Part shown: positions 8,823 to 17,556 of the stretch, piece by piece
Numbering within the stretch: position 1 is the stretch's first letter
How the letters are laid out: each line of letters starts with the position of its first letter
Source: Sporosarcina sp. ACRSM
GTDB taxonomy: Bacteria; Bacillota; Bacilli; Bacillales_A; Planococcaceae
NCBI RefSeq assembly: GCF_022346545.1
Contig: NZ_JAKRNU010000005.1
Coordinates: 186,001-250,000 of the forward strand
Reading direction: 5' to 3'
Length of the DNA: 64,000 bases
Notes under the pieces: generated by a model
What the model saw: the letters and a program-made list of their open reading frames with translations, nothing else
What the model was told of the DNA's origin: nothing
The model's database searches: none
Position numbers and translations under genes: made by a program

Positions 8823-9161
8823 TATTTTCCTCCCATCTAGAATTCTTAAAGACTTGATGTTTTGAAAAACTTATAACTATTGTGCGAAAGAATTGTATAT
8901 TCTTTCGCACAAAAACATCCTAATAAACCGCCTTTTAATAATCCCAATATTCAGTACACATCACAATGAATATAACGCAGATTTCCACAAAAGTAAAATT
9001 GTTTAACTTTAGTAACTTATTTAGTTAAACAATTATCACCTAAAAAACATGTAGGTATTAGTGTTATTCTGTGTTCAAAGGCAATTCCAATTTTAATTCC
9101 GCATAGTCAACCTTTTTTTGCTCATACTAACAACGGATTTTACAAAAGGGAGGACTGTGTA
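8823..9161. other. AT-rich intergenic stretch with two perfect inverted repeats
   Basis: No gene is visible. Two perfect inverted repeats stand out. One is TGTGCGAAAGAAT (8881-8893) against ATTCTTTCGCACA (8899-8911), itself nested inside GATGTTTT/AAAACATC. The other is AATTGTTTAACT (8997-9008) against AGTTAAACAATT (9023-9034). Neither is followed by a clear T-run, so they look more like operators or element ends than terminators. Confidence 0.7.
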
Positions 9162-9317
9162 ATGTCGGAAGAAAACAAAAATCACAATAAAGATAAGGGT
9201 AACCAGCGAAATGTCATGCCGAAATATGATACAGCACCGAAAAACGCAGAGGTCGAGTTTGCGGAAGAAAGCGAATTTCTCAATATTAATGGCAAAAGGA
9301 ATAAAAGAAAGCGGTAA
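9162..9317 (+). CDS. Small hydrophilic, highly charged protein
   Basis: A 51-codon ORF begins at ATG 9162 with an excellent ribosome binding site AAAGGGAGG eight bases upstream. It ends at TAA 9315-9317 just before a strong terminator, which supports a real gene. The product has no hydrophobic segment. It starts MSEENKNHNKDKGNQ and ends in a basic tail GKRNKRKR. A middle AEVEFAEESEF segment resembles YfhD-type small spore or stress proteins, but this is weak. Function unknown. Confidence 0.6.
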   Translation: MSEENKNHNKDKGNQRNVMPKYDTAPKNAEVEFAEESEFLNINGKRNKRKR

Positions 9318-9330
9318 AAAATTATCGAGT

Positions 9331-9385
9331 TATACCAAAAGGGAAAGCTCAAAGCATACAGCCCTGAGCTTTCCCTTTTGGTATA
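9331..9385. terminator. Bidirectional terminator between the small ORF and the Mn transporter
   Basis: A 21-bp perfect inverted repeat (arms begin TATACCAAAAGGG and end CCCTTTTGGTATA) spans the gap. T- or A-rich flanks on both sides suit termination of both convergent transcripts. Confidence 0.85.
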
Positions 9386-9388
9386 TAG

Positions 9389-10321
9389 TTATTCAGCCAA
9401 CCCACTAACAATCATATCCGCATTCCATTTCAGCATTTTAATATACGTATCGCCATCTTCACCGGGCTTCCCTAAAGAATCCGTAAAGATTTTCCCTGCA
9501 ATCGGTACCCCCGTCTCCCGCTCTACCATTTCCATACTTCTTGGGTCGACGCTCGTTTCAAGGAACAAGGCAGGCACTTGATCGTCGTTCACGATTTCGA
9601 TGATGCTTTTCAGCTGTTCAGGTGTTCCTTCACTATGGGAATTGATTTCCCAAATGTAGGCCGCTTTAAAGTCATAGGCATCGGAGAAATATTTGAAGGC
9701 GCCCTCGCTTGTGACAAGAACTCGTTTTTCTTTCGGAATATGGTTCACCTGTTCTTTTATTTCTTCATGAAGCGCTTCAAGTTCTTCAATATATGCTCGT
9801 GCATTTTCTTCGTAAACCTTTGCGTTATCTGGGTCGACTTTCTTCAATGCATCGCGGACGTTTTCCGTATAGATAATTCCATTGCGTGCATCCAGCCATG
9901 CATGAGGATCTTCCTCTCCTTTATGCTCATCCGAGTTTAAATGCATCGCTTTGACACCTTCACTTATTTTGAAAACTTGCCCATCCTCTTCCGATTTCCC
10001 AGCCGTTTCGATCAACTTTTGGAACCAGCCATTCCCTTCTTCCAAGTTCAATCCGTTGTAAAAGACGACATCTGCATCTGTTGTCAACGCGACATCCTGT
10101 GGAAGCGGATCATACTGGTGAGGATCCGATCCGATCGGTGCCAAGCTGTGCACATCGACCAGATCTCCCCCGACATTTTTGACAATATCATAGATGATCG
10201 AATAAGTCGTCACAACTTCTAATTTATCGCCTTCCTCTTTCGAAGTAGCCTCCTCTTCGTTACATGCCGTCAAGAAGACGGCTACGACTAGCATCGCTAG
10301 CCCCATCAACCATTTTTTCAT
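9389..10321 (-). CDS. mntC: Manganese-binding lipoprotein of an MntABC-type transporter
   Basis: This is a cluster A-I metal-binding protein of 310 residues with lipid cysteine at residue 20 (FLTAC). His68, His140, Glu206 and Asp281 fall at the spacing of the four Mn ligands of Staphylococcus aureus MntC. A His-rich zinc loop is absent, so manganese is favoured over zinc. ATG 10321 is chosen because AGGAA precedes it and a signal peptide begins there; the upstream in-frame ATG-like start lacks both. It is the last gene of an ATPase-permease-binding protein operon. The symbol follows staphylococcal usage; in B. subtilis this subunit is called MntA. Confidence 0.9.
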   Translation of the reverse strand: MKKWLMGLAMLVVAVFLTACNEEEATSKEEGDKLEVVTTYSIIYDIVKNVGGDLVDVHSLAPIGSDPHQYDPLPQDVALTTDADVVFYNGLNLEEGNGWFQKLIETAGKSEEDGQVFKISEGVKAMHLNSDEHKGEEDPHAWLDARNGIIYTENVRDALKKVDPDNAKVYEENARAYIEELEALHEEIKEQVNHIPKEKRVLVTSEGAFKYFSDAYDFKAAYIWEINSHSEGTPEQLKSIIEIVNDDQVPALFLETSVDPRSMEMVERETGVPIAGKIFTDSLGKPGEDGDTYIKMLKWNADMIVSGLAE

Positions 10322-10353
10322 TTCCCAACATTCCTTTCTATTTTTCTGAGCTG

Positions 10354-11214
10354 TCAAGAAACAGCTGATTTCTGTTTGTTAGAACGAATTGTTCGCCACA
10401 AAATTCCTTGTTTTGGCGAGAAAATGAATGCCGCGATAAATAACACAGTCGCAACAAGTACAATCGTCGCGCCTGATGCAAGATTATACGTAAAACTTAA
10501 GTACAAACCGACGATGGCTGCAATTGCTCCGAAAAGAGCCGATAGAAAGATCATGACCGACAAGCGATCTGTCAATAAGTAAGCAGTGGATGCCGGCGTG
10601 ATAAGCATTGCAACGACTAAAATGATCCCCACTGTCTGCAATGAAGCAACTGTAACAAGCGTCAACAGCGTCATCAGGAAATAATGGATCAATTTATTTG
10701 GCAGACCGTATGCTTGCGCCATAATCGGGTCAAACGAACTGACAAGCAACTCCTTATAGAATAAGAAGACACTGACTAATACGATGACGCCAATCACCAA
10801 AGTCATCCACATATCCGACGGTCGGACAGCCAACACATTTCCGAACAGAATATGATACAGATCGGAACTACTTTTCAAAAACGTAATGAGAATGATCCCT
10901 AAAGCGAACGCTGACGTAAACATGATCCCAATGGAGGAATCATTTTTCACACGACTATTCTGGCTAATAAACCCGATGCCAATGGCCGTTAAAATCCCAG
11001 TAACAACCGCGCCGATAAAGAAATTGATACCCAACATATAAGAAACTGCAACCCCAGGCAACACCGCGTGGGAAATTGCATCTCCCATTAACGCCATCCC
11101 TCTCAAGATGATAAAGCACCCGATCACTCCACTGATGATCCCGACCATGACAGAAGTCATAAGCGCTTTTTGCAGAAATTCGTAGTGTATGACTGATTCG
11201 ATAAAATGCATCAT
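10354..11214 (-). CDS. mntB: Permease of the manganese ABC transporter
   Basis: This 286-residue ABC-3 family membrane protein has about eight to nine hydrophobic helices. The family motif GDAISHAVLPGVA lies near residues 44-56. It forms the metal channel with the neighbouring ATPase. It overlaps the ATPase stop codon by ATGA and is followed 32 bases later by the binding lipoprotein. The symbol follows staphylococcal usage. Confidence 0.92.
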   Translation of the reverse strand: MMHFIESVIHYEFLQKALMTSVMVGIISGVIGCFIILRGMALMGDAISHAVLPGVAVSYMLGINFFIGAVVTGILTAIGIGFISQNSRVKNDSSIGIMFTSAFALGIILITFLKSSSDLYHILFGNVLAVRPSDMWMTLVIGVIVLVSVFLFYKELLVSSFDPIMAQAYGLPNKLIHYFLMTLLTLVTVASLQTVGIILVVAMLITPASTAYLLTDRLSVMIFLSALFGAIAAIVGLYLSFTYNLASGATIVLVATVLFIAAFIFSPKQGILWRTIRSNKQKSAVS

Positions 11215-11951
11215 TTTGCCATCACCTCATCCAAGAAGGACAATTGGCTGCCATATGCTTGTGCGATGGTACGAGGTGTATACACTTCTTTCACACTTCC
11301 TGCAGCAATCAACTCCTTGTTCAATAATAAAAGCTCATCAAAATACTTTTCCGCTTTGTTTAAATCATGGTGAACGACGAGGATCGTTTTCCCTTCATCC
11401 CGCAGTTCCTTTAAAATTTTCACGATCATTTCTTCACTTGTCACATCAATCCCGACGAACGGTTCATCCAATAAAAATAAATCCGCCCGTTGCGCAAGCG
11501 CCCTTGCCAAGAAAACCCGTTGTTGCTGACCACCTGACAATTCACCGATTTGACGATCTTGAAATTCGATCATATCCACTTTTTCCAAACATTTTAAAGC
11601 CCATTCTTTTTCTCTTTTCCCTGGTCTTTTCAATACACCGATTGTTGGATATGTACCGATTAGTACCGTATCTTTTACCGTAATCGGGAAATCCCAGTCG
11701 ATCGTACTACGCTGCGGTACGTAAGCAATCCGTTTCCGCACTTCTTTCAGACTAGCGCCTAGAATCGAAATTTCTCCTTTATCTTTTGAAATCAAATTTA
11801 AAATTGACTTTAGTAAAGTGGATTTGCCTGCACCATTAGGTCCGATGATTCCTACAGATCTGCCCTCCGGAATCGTAAACCCAATATTATGCAACACTTC
11901 TTTTCCGTAATAAGAGACATGCAAATCCGAAACTGTTATCGCATTTTCCAT
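11211..11951 (-). CDS. mntA: ATP-binding subunit of the manganese ABC transporter
   Basis: This is a 246-residue ABC ATPase of the metal (Mn/Zn/Fe) group. Walker A GPNGAGKST is at about residues 37-45, the signature is LSGGQQQR, and Walker B is LFLLDEPFVGID. GGAGGTG precedes the ATG at 11951. It is the first gene of the operon, directly behind three MntR-like boxes, so repression by manganese-loaded MntR is expected. The symbol follows staphylococcal usage. Confidence 0.93.
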   Translation of the reverse strand: MENAITVSDLHVSYYGKEVLHNIGFTIPEGRSVGIIGPNGAGKSTLLKSILNLISKDKGEISILGASLKEVRKRIAYVPQRSTIDWDFPITVKDTVLIGTYPTIGVLKRPGKREKEWALKCLEKVDMIEFQDRQIGELSGGQQQRVFLARALAQRADLFLLDEPFVGIDVTSEEMIVKILKELRDEGKTILVVHHDLNKAEKYFDELLLLNKELIAAGSVKEVYTPRTIAQAYGSQLSFLDEVMAK

Positions 11952-11987
11952 CTAAAAAGCACCTCCGTAGTTCTATTTATATGCAAT

Positions 11988-12006
11988 AGTTTCCTTAAGG
12001 CAACTT
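11988..12006 (-). promoter_or_regulatory. MntR-like operator 1
   Basis: The sequence AGTTTCCTTAAGGCAACTT matches the MntR palindrome with core CCTTAAGG. It lies between the promoter and the start of the transporter operon. Confidence 0.82.
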
Positions 12007-12018
12007 CTATCGTAAATT

Positions 12019-12037
12019 TTTTTGCCTTAAGGCAACT
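12019..12037 (-). promoter_or_regulatory. MntR-like operator 2
   Basis: The core TTGCCTTAAGGCAA is a perfect palindrome around CCTTAAGG and is the best of the three boxes. Confidence 0.85.
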
Positions 12038-12065
12038 TTTTGAGTAAAAAAAAATAAACTCCACT

Positions 12066-12085
12066 TTGTTTCCCGAAGGAAACTT
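12066..12085 (-). promoter_or_regulatory. MntR-like operator 3 at the transcription start
   Basis: GTTTCCCGAAGGAAAC is a diverged copy of the box with centre CGAA. It lies about 10-30 bases after the predicted -10 element, the position that would block initiation. Confidence 0.65.
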
Positions 12086-12094
12086 TACTTCTAC

Positions 12095-12123
12095 ATAATA
12101 AAATATACCCGCTGAAATGTAAA
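12095..12123 (-). promoter_or_regulatory. Promoter of the manganese transporter operon
   Basis: On the minus strand TTTACA (12123-12118) and TATTAT (12100-12095) are separated by exactly 17 bases. Confidence 0.75.
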
Positions 12124-12295
12124 GCAAAACTTCTTAAATTTTTTATTAAACGAACATCAACTAAATCCTATATGCTGTAGAATGAGAGAATAAGAGCGGT
12201 AACTGATACTTTGGCAGATTAGCTTGAACGGGTTCGTTCCCGATTTGCTCAAAAAAGAAACTGCTCTTCACGCATAACTAAAAGGGGTGGGATGG

Positions 12296-13348
12296 ATGAC
12301 AAATGAAGTGTTATTTTCAATCAGCGACAATGGTGTGGCAACCATTTTGCTGAATCGGCCTAAAGCGCTCAATTCATTGTCTTTGGAAATGGTGCAAGCC
12401 ATCGGGACAACTTTGGCGGATTGGGCAGAAAACGATCAAATCAAAGCGGTCATCATGAAAGGTGCAGGTGAAAAAGGGCTTTGTGCAGGCGGGGATATCA
12501 AAACATTATATGCAGCGAAAGCTAGTGCCGACGCTCTTAAAAAAGCCAATGATTTTTTCACAACGGAATACCGGACTGATTTAGCAGTGGCTCAATTTCC
12601 TAAACCAATCATCGCTTGTTTGGATGGCATCGTCATGGGTGGCGGCGTCGGTTTAACGTATGGCGCTTCCACGAAAATTGTCACGGAACGGACAGTTTGG
12701 GCCATGCCTGAAATGACGATCGGCTTTTTCCCTGATGTAGGGGCAGCCAATTTCCTCAATAAGGCGCCAGGTTTCGTCGGCCGCTATCTCGCACTGACTG
12801 CTACGCAATGGAAAGCAGCAGACGTTCTTTATATCAATGCTGCCGATCATTTTATGTTGCATGACAACCTTCAACTTTTCCTTCAGGAATTGGAGAAAAT
12901 CGAGTGGCAAGATTCAACACTCGATACATTGCTGGCAAAATATACAGCGAACCAACCTGAAAAAGGCAAGCTTGCCTCCTTACAACAAGAGATCGATACC
13001 CATTTCTCCAAAGTAACGGTCGAAGCAATCATTGATTCTCTTGAGAAAAGCGGCACCCCATTCGCAAAAGAAACACGCGAAACAATGCTCTCGAAATCGC
13101 CTGTCTCTTTAAAGGTGACACTGAAACAAATGGTGGATGGACAGTCCAAAACATTGGAAGAATGTCTTGCCACTGACCTGATTCTTGCTCAGAACTTTAT
13201 GAAGCATGAAGACTTTTTCGAAGGTGTCCGTTCCGTCCTGATCGATAAAGATCAAACACCACAGTATAAATATCCAACGCTTTCATCCGTATCAGAGGAA
13301 ATGGTCAATCGTTTTTTTATAGCGGAGTCAACAATCGCCAATAAATAA
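12296..13348 (+). CDS. 3-hydroxyisobutyryl-CoA hydrolase (enoyl-CoA hydratase family)
   Basis: This is a crotonase-fold protein of 350 residues. It has the HIBCH pattern: CAGGDIKTLY near residues 63-72, VMGGGVGLTYGAS near 108-120, and EMTIGFFPDVGA. It is expected to release 3-hydroxyisobutyrate from its CoA ester in valine breakdown. ATG 12296 follows AAGGGGTGG at good distance; a GTG three codons earlier overlaps that site and is unlikely. It converges on a 3-hydroxyisobutyrate dehydrogenase and an acyl-CoA dehydrogenase gene, which together cover adjacent steps of the valine pathway. Confidence 0.88.
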   Translation: MTNEVLFSISDNGVATILLNRPKALNSLSLEMVQAIGTTLADWAENDQIKAVIMKGAGEKGLCAGGDIKTLYAAKASADALKKANDFFTTEYRTDLAVAQFPKPIIACLDGIVMGGGVGLTYGASTKIVTERTVWAMPEMTIGFFPDVGAANFLNKAPGFVGRYLALTATQWKAADVLYINAADHFMLHDNLQLFLQELEKIEWQDSTLDTLLAKYTANQPEKGKLASLQQEIDTHFSKVTVEAIIDSLEKSGTPFAKETRETMLSKSPVSLKVTLKQMVDGQSKTLEECLATDLILAQNFMKHEDFFEGVRSVLIDKDQTPQYKYPTLSSVSEEMVNRFFIAESTIANK

Positions 13349-13350
13349 AG

Positions 13351-13388
13351 AAAAAAGCCGAAGCCTCTTTGAAGGAGTTCGGCTTTTC
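13351..13388. terminator. Bidirectional terminator
   Basis: AAAAGCCGAAGCCTC pairs with GGAGTTCGGCTTTT between two convergent genes, with A-rich and T-rich flanks. Confidence 0.8.
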
Positions 13389-13394
13389 CATTTT

Positions 13395-14294
13395 TCATTG
13401 AGCCCCTTCCGTTGTCAAAGAGGTAGCTTGTTCTTTCGCTTTTTTATAAAGCGCCGACATATCTTCCTCCGCAAATCCGGATTGCTCCGCATCTTTGTAA
13501 ACAGCTAACAGTGCTTGGCTGATCGGTAAATGTAAATTCTTTTCTTGTGCCAAATCCATCGCAAATCCCATATCTTTTCGCAATAGTTTCAGGGCAAAGC
13601 CAGGGGCATAATCCTCAGTTGCGATAAAAGATTTATAGTTTCGTTCATAGATGCGACTTTGCCCATAACTGACATTCAACATGTCGAAAAGCTTATCCAA
13701 ATCCATACCGCTTTCTTTGGCCAACACTAACGCTTCAGCCACCCCAGCTGTGTAGAAGCCGATGAGAAGATTATTAATCAATTTTGTAACGGTCCCACTA
13801 TCGATCTGTTCATTGACATGAAATAGATTTTCGCCTAGTAATGACAGTACAGCTAACGAACGCTCATAATAAGCGGTAGAACCCCCGACCATAAACGTCA
13901 GCGTCCGATTTTCCGCTCCGATGACCCCGCCGCTGACAGGAGCAGCTAAATAGGCAATCCCCTTCGCATCCGCTTCCGTATGAATGCGTCGATTTACTTC
14001 CGGAGCGACCGTACTCGTATCAATTAATAGAATCTTGTCATCGCTATGATAGATGAGCCCCTCTTCCCCTAAAAAAATGGATTCCACGGCAGCCGAGGAA
14101 GGTAAGCTTGTTAAAATGATCGCGCAATTTTCCGTCATTTCTTGTATCGATTGCCCAATGCTGCCGCCCGCTTCCTGAAATTTTTTTACTGCCGCTTCAT
14201 TTTTGTCCATCCCGTAAACGGTACATCCTGATTCCAGCAGATTTTTCGCCATGGGCATCCCCATATTTCCTAAACCGATCAAACCAATTTCCAT
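13395..14294 (-). CDS. mmsB: 3-hydroxyisobutyrate dehydrogenase family protein
   Basis: This NAD(P)-dependent beta-hydroxyacid dehydrogenase has 299 residues. An N-terminal Rossmann motif GLIGLGNMGMPMAKNL binds the cofactor. The substrate signature APVSGGVIGAE lies near residue 120, and the catalytic lysine is in TKLINN near residue 170. In this context it should oxidise 3-hydroxyisobutyrate to methylmalonate semialdehyde. Other members act on tartronate or phosphono substrates, so the substrate rests on the neighbours. The start lies just after the acyl-CoA dehydrogenase stop, suggesting one operon. Confidence 0.85.
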   Translation of the reverse strand: MEIGLIGLGNMGMPMAKNLLESGCTVYGMDKNEAAVKKFQEAGGSIGQSIQEMTENCAIILTSLPSSAAVESIFLGEEGLIYHSDDKILLIDTSTVAPEVNRRIHTEADAKGIAYLAAPVSGGVIGAENRTLTFMVGGSTAYYERSLAVLSLLGENLFHVNEQIDSGTVTKLINNLLIGFYTAGVAEALVLAKESGMDLDKLFDMLNVSYGQSRIYERNYKSFIATEDYAPGFALKLLRKDMGFAMDLAQEKNLHLPISQALLAVYKDAEQSGFAEEDMSALYKKAKEQATSLTTEGAQ

Positions 14295-14310
14295 CGTTCT
14301 CCTCCTCCAA

Positions 14311-16026
14311 TTAGACGGTATAGCGACCGCTTTTGATCATTGCTTGGACAATTTCCCTTTTCTTTTCAAACAAATTGCTATAGAGCGGAACTGGAATGGC
14401 TTCAATTTCTGAAACGATTTTCCGTCGACTATTTTCATCGGTATACGCACTTGACACAAAGGTTATCGCATCCGCTTCTATACTGCGATATCCTTCTTCA
14501 CAGAGGATTTCAGTGAGGAGACGTTTTAATTTTTCTGAGGCCTCCCCTTGTTTGTTGATCGCCTTTTCTGTCCGTTTGAAAACAGACTCGAGGACGAACA
14601 GTCTTTTATTCATATTGGCCAATAGCCGTAAATATTCTTGTTGTTCTCCAATCGATTCTTTCAACTGAAGTGTGAGCGCTTTCAAAACGACAGCGATCTG
14701 TTGTTGTGCCGCTACAATATAGTTATAGGATCTTTCCAAACAAGTTGGATAATCTGCATCTTCAATCCGGGAAACGCCTTGCCCCTTTTTGAGTACCCCT
14801 TTGGCAATGGCGAGACGATTGATTTCATTCGTCCCTTCGAAGATCCGATTGATTCTCGCATCGCGGTATAAGTTTTCCACTTCATATTCCTGCATATAGC
14901 CGTAGCCACCGTGAATTTGTACAGCTTCATCGACGATATAGTCAAGCGCTTCAGAACAATTCACTTTGTTGATTGCACAGTCCGTCATGAAATCTGCCAC
15001 GATCCGCACAAATTCTTCAGTGGATGCCAGATGTTGAACGGCATCATCCAATTCACCGGCAGTCCGGTATGCGGCACTTTCCGCACCAAATAGTTGCACG
15101 GCCATATTCGCAATCTTTTCCTGAATCATCGTGAAATCAATCAAAGATTTTTGGAACTGTTTCCGCTCTTTTGCATAAGCGAGCGCCAGTTGTAGGGCAT
15201 GCTTTCCTGTTCCAATATTGGCAAAAGCCAATTTCAAACGGGCCATATTCAAGATATTTAAAGCGACTTGATGTCCTTTTCCAATGTCCCCTAAAACATT
15301 TCCGGTGGGAATCTTCACATCTTCCAATATAAGTGTCGCAGTTGAAGAGTCTTTGATCCCCATCTTTTTTTCCTCCGGCCCTACAGAGACCCCTTCAAAA
15401 TTTCGATCTACGATAAATGCAGTCATCCCTCTGGCCGTTTTCCCAAATACAACATAGCAATTGGCAAGTTGCGCATTGGTAATCCATTGTTTCTCACCAT
15501 TTAAAGTCCAATAGGTTCCGTCTTCACTCAACACGGCAGTAGTCTGCGCATTTAATGCATCCGATCCCGCATTCGGTTCCGTCAGTGCATAGGCGCCGAT
15601 CCATTCTCCGCTGAGAAGTTTTGGTAAATATTTTTCCTTTTGCGCTTTCGTCCCGAAGTAAACATAGGGCAAGGTACCAACTCCAGCATGAATATTGAAC
15701 GATACGCTAAATGAACCGGCAGCTCCCATTTTCTCCGCAACGAGCCCCGCCACTGTTTTCCCCAGTTGCAAGCCGCCAAAATCTTCCGGTACTTCGATCC
15801 CAAGAAGGCCAATCTCCCCCGCTTTTTCAAAGAGCATACGTACAGCTTGCTGTTCGATTGGCGCAACCTTTTCCATCAAAGGCCTTACATCCAACTTGAG
15901 AAATTGCTCGGTCGTTTTCGCAATCATTTCTTCTTCGTCCGCAAAGTCTTCCGGTGTGAAAAAAGTTAAATCTTCCACGTCATCAGTCAAATCGGAATTT
16001 GATTCTGCATATTGCATTTGATCCAT
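14311..16026 (-). CDS. Acyl-CoA dehydrogenase with C-terminal extension
   Basis: This FAD-dependent acyl-CoA dehydrogenase has 571 residues. The usual N-, middle and C-terminal ACAD domains fill about the first 420 residues, with YALTEPNAGSDA and IFEGTNEINR clearly visible. An added helical region of about 150 residues follows, as in VLCAD/ACAD9 and B. subtilis FadE. The length favours a long-chain enzyme. The link to valine genes allows isobutyryl-CoA, but that is inference. Two starts are possible (16026 and 16017), each with a purine-rich site at workable distance. Confidence 0.85.
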   Translation of the reverse strand: MDQMQYAESNSDLTDDVEDLTFFTPEDFADEEEMIAKTTEQFLKLDVRPLMEKVAPIEQQAVRMLFEKAGEIGLLGIEVPEDFGGLQLGKTVAGLVAEKMGAAGSFSVSFNIHAGVGTLPYVYFGTKAQKEKYLPKLLSGEWIGAYALTEPNAGSDALNAQTTAVLSEDGTYWTLNGEKQWITNAQLANCYVVFGKTARGMTAFIVDRNFEGVSVGPEEKKMGIKDSSTATLILEDVKIPTGNVLGDIGKGHQVALNILNMARLKLAFANIGTGKHALQLALAYAKERKQFQKSLIDFTMIQEKIANMAVQLFGAESAAYRTAGELDDAVQHLASTEEFVRIVADFMTDCAINKVNCSEALDYIVDEAVQIHGGYGYMQEYEVENLYRDARINRIFEGTNEINRLAIAKGVLKKGQGVSRIEDADYPTCLERSYNYIVAAQQQIAVVLKALTLQLKESIGEQQEYLRLLANMNKRLFVLESVFKRTEKAINKQGEASEKLKRLLTEILCEEGYRSIEADAITFVSSAYTDENSRRKIVSEIEAIPVPLYSNLFEKKREIVQAMIKSGRYTV

Positions 16027-16233
16027 TCCTCTTCACTCCATTCACTTCATGATGAAGGATTCCAAAAACAATTTATCTACTTTTAACTTCGCCATTTCCA
16101 AGAAAAATCCTGCTCGATGAACTTCCCATGCTGCTCCATGCTTCCGTTACGAAAATAAAAAATGATGCCTCGCTCCCGAGAATACTGTCTACGCATTCTT
16201 CAAAAACAAGCCATCATAATAATTGTTTTCAAA

Positions 16234-17493
16234 TTATAAATCACTCAACGCAATAATTTCACCGGTCACCGCATCCACCGCTTCCGCCGCATCCAACAAA
16301 CCGCAAAGAATATATTTTCCGGTGAACTCGTCATAGAGATAAGTCGGGTCAAGCGTAATGTAAGATATCATTTTTTCAAATGCCTCTTCATGTGTAACCT
16401 TCTCTTGTTCCGCTGGCGCGAACGATTCAAAAATCTCGAACATGGCACCGTTATCCATAAAATTCATCACGGACAGCTGTTCAGGATCAATGAATACAAC
16501 CAATTTCCGCTGAAAAACGGAAGGATTTTCCTCATTCATTTTGCAATGCGCTTCGATAAACTGCTCTTGTCGCTGGAACTTGTATAGCGTCCACTTTCCG
16601 GAATCATCCGGATACTCGGCGCGTAAGAGATCACGCACAACTTTTTTTCCTTGTTCAACTTGCTCTTCTGTCAGCCGCAACTTTTCAAGACCGATATTTC
16701 CAAATGCATCTTCCACACCCGCCTTGGAAGTGAATTCGATCGGCTGACGTTCGATATCCATTTCAAGTGTCGTATCCCATTCCATCACTTCATCCGCTTT
16801 CACTTCTGAACGCTCATGTTCAAAAAACGGGATAATCCTTTTTCCATCGACCGTCACAAACACCTCTTCCATTGCATACGCCGGAACGAACCGTTTTTCT
16901 GCTTCGGATGGAAATTTGACAAGTTGCAGCTGTCGTTTAACAATCGGTTCGATTTCTTCAAGCGTCAATGTAAAAGCTGATTGCTCAATTTCTTCCGGAC
17001 GAGGTGGTGAGCCATAGGTGGAAAAAGCAGTGAGCTTTCCTTCCTCATCAAACTGGACGGTCATGCTAAAACCGGGTGAAAGTCTAATTCCGTCCACATC
17101 AAATTGGAATTGAAATTCGTTTCCGTTCACTTGTGCCAGCTTAAAGTCTTGCAAATACGTCCATCCCGTGTGCTGTTCGACCCAAGCCGCCACTTCTTCA
17201 GGCGTCTTCCCTTTAAATGGCGTTCTTGTGGAAAATGATTTCCCTTCAACAAATAGAACACTTTCAAAACGTTTTTCCTGGATATTGTAATCAATGCTAG
17301 CTGTGCCCTCGGGGTTCAAATCTTCTTCGACCGGCTCACCTGATTCTTGTGGAAACCATTCCATATTGAATTGATAGTAAGCCTCACCTTTTGAATCCCT
17401 TTGTTTATAGAGCCCGTACCTTTCTAAGCGATACGCATCCAGCCCAAATTCCACTTGTGCTTCATCCACTATTTTTTGCAATCGTTCATCCAT
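16234..17493 (-). CDS. Conserved hypothetical protein, YcdB/DUF4901-like
   Basis: This 419-residue acidic protein has no signal peptide or membrane segment. It contains two similar halves of beta-strand-rich sequence, and its last residues VDAVTGEIIALSD match the PepSY-like endings of YcdB/YcdC-type proteins. That assignment comes from recall of the family pattern and is moderate at best. The gene stands alone: a GIY-YIG-type nuclease gene lies upstream and a 207-base gap with no obvious terminator lies downstream. Confidence 0.6.
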   Translation of the reverse strand: MDERLQKIVDEAQVEFGLDAYRLERYGLYKQRDSKGEAYYQFNMEWFPQESGEPVEEDLNPEGTASIDYNIQEKRFESVLFVEGKSFSTRTPFKGKTPEEVAAWVEQHTGWTYLQDFKLAQVNGNEFQFQFDVDGIRLSPGFSMTVQFDEEGKLTAFSTYGSPPRPEEIEQSAFTLTLEEIEPIVKRQLQLVKFPSEAEKRFVPAYAMEEVFVTVDGKRIIPFFEHERSEVKADEVMEWDTTLEMDIERQPIEFTSKAGVEDAFGNIGLEKLRLTEEQVEQGKKVVRDLLRAEYPDDSGKWTLYKFQRQEQFIEAHCKMNEENPSVFQRKLVVFIDPEQLSVMNFMDNGAMFEIFESFAPAEQEKVTHEEAFEKMISYITLDPTYLYDEFTGKYILCGLLDAAEAVDAVTGEIIALSDL

Positions 17494-17526
17494 ATTCCCA
17501 CTCTTTTCCTAGATTGATTCAAAAAG

Positions 17527-17556
17527 AAAAGCTGAATGCACCTGGCAATCAGCTTA
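17527..17556 (-). terminator. Terminator after the nuclease gene
   Basis: AAGCTGA...TCAGCTT hairpin with a T-rich tail on the minus strand. The sequence is nearly identical to the terminator at 35017-35050. Confidence 0.75.

Noticed and set aside
12190..12260. tRNA-like segment with GGGTTCGTTCCCG upstream of the hydrolase gene
   Set aside because: No full cloverleaf can be drawn: the acceptor and anticodon arms do not pair and no CCA-compatible end is present.
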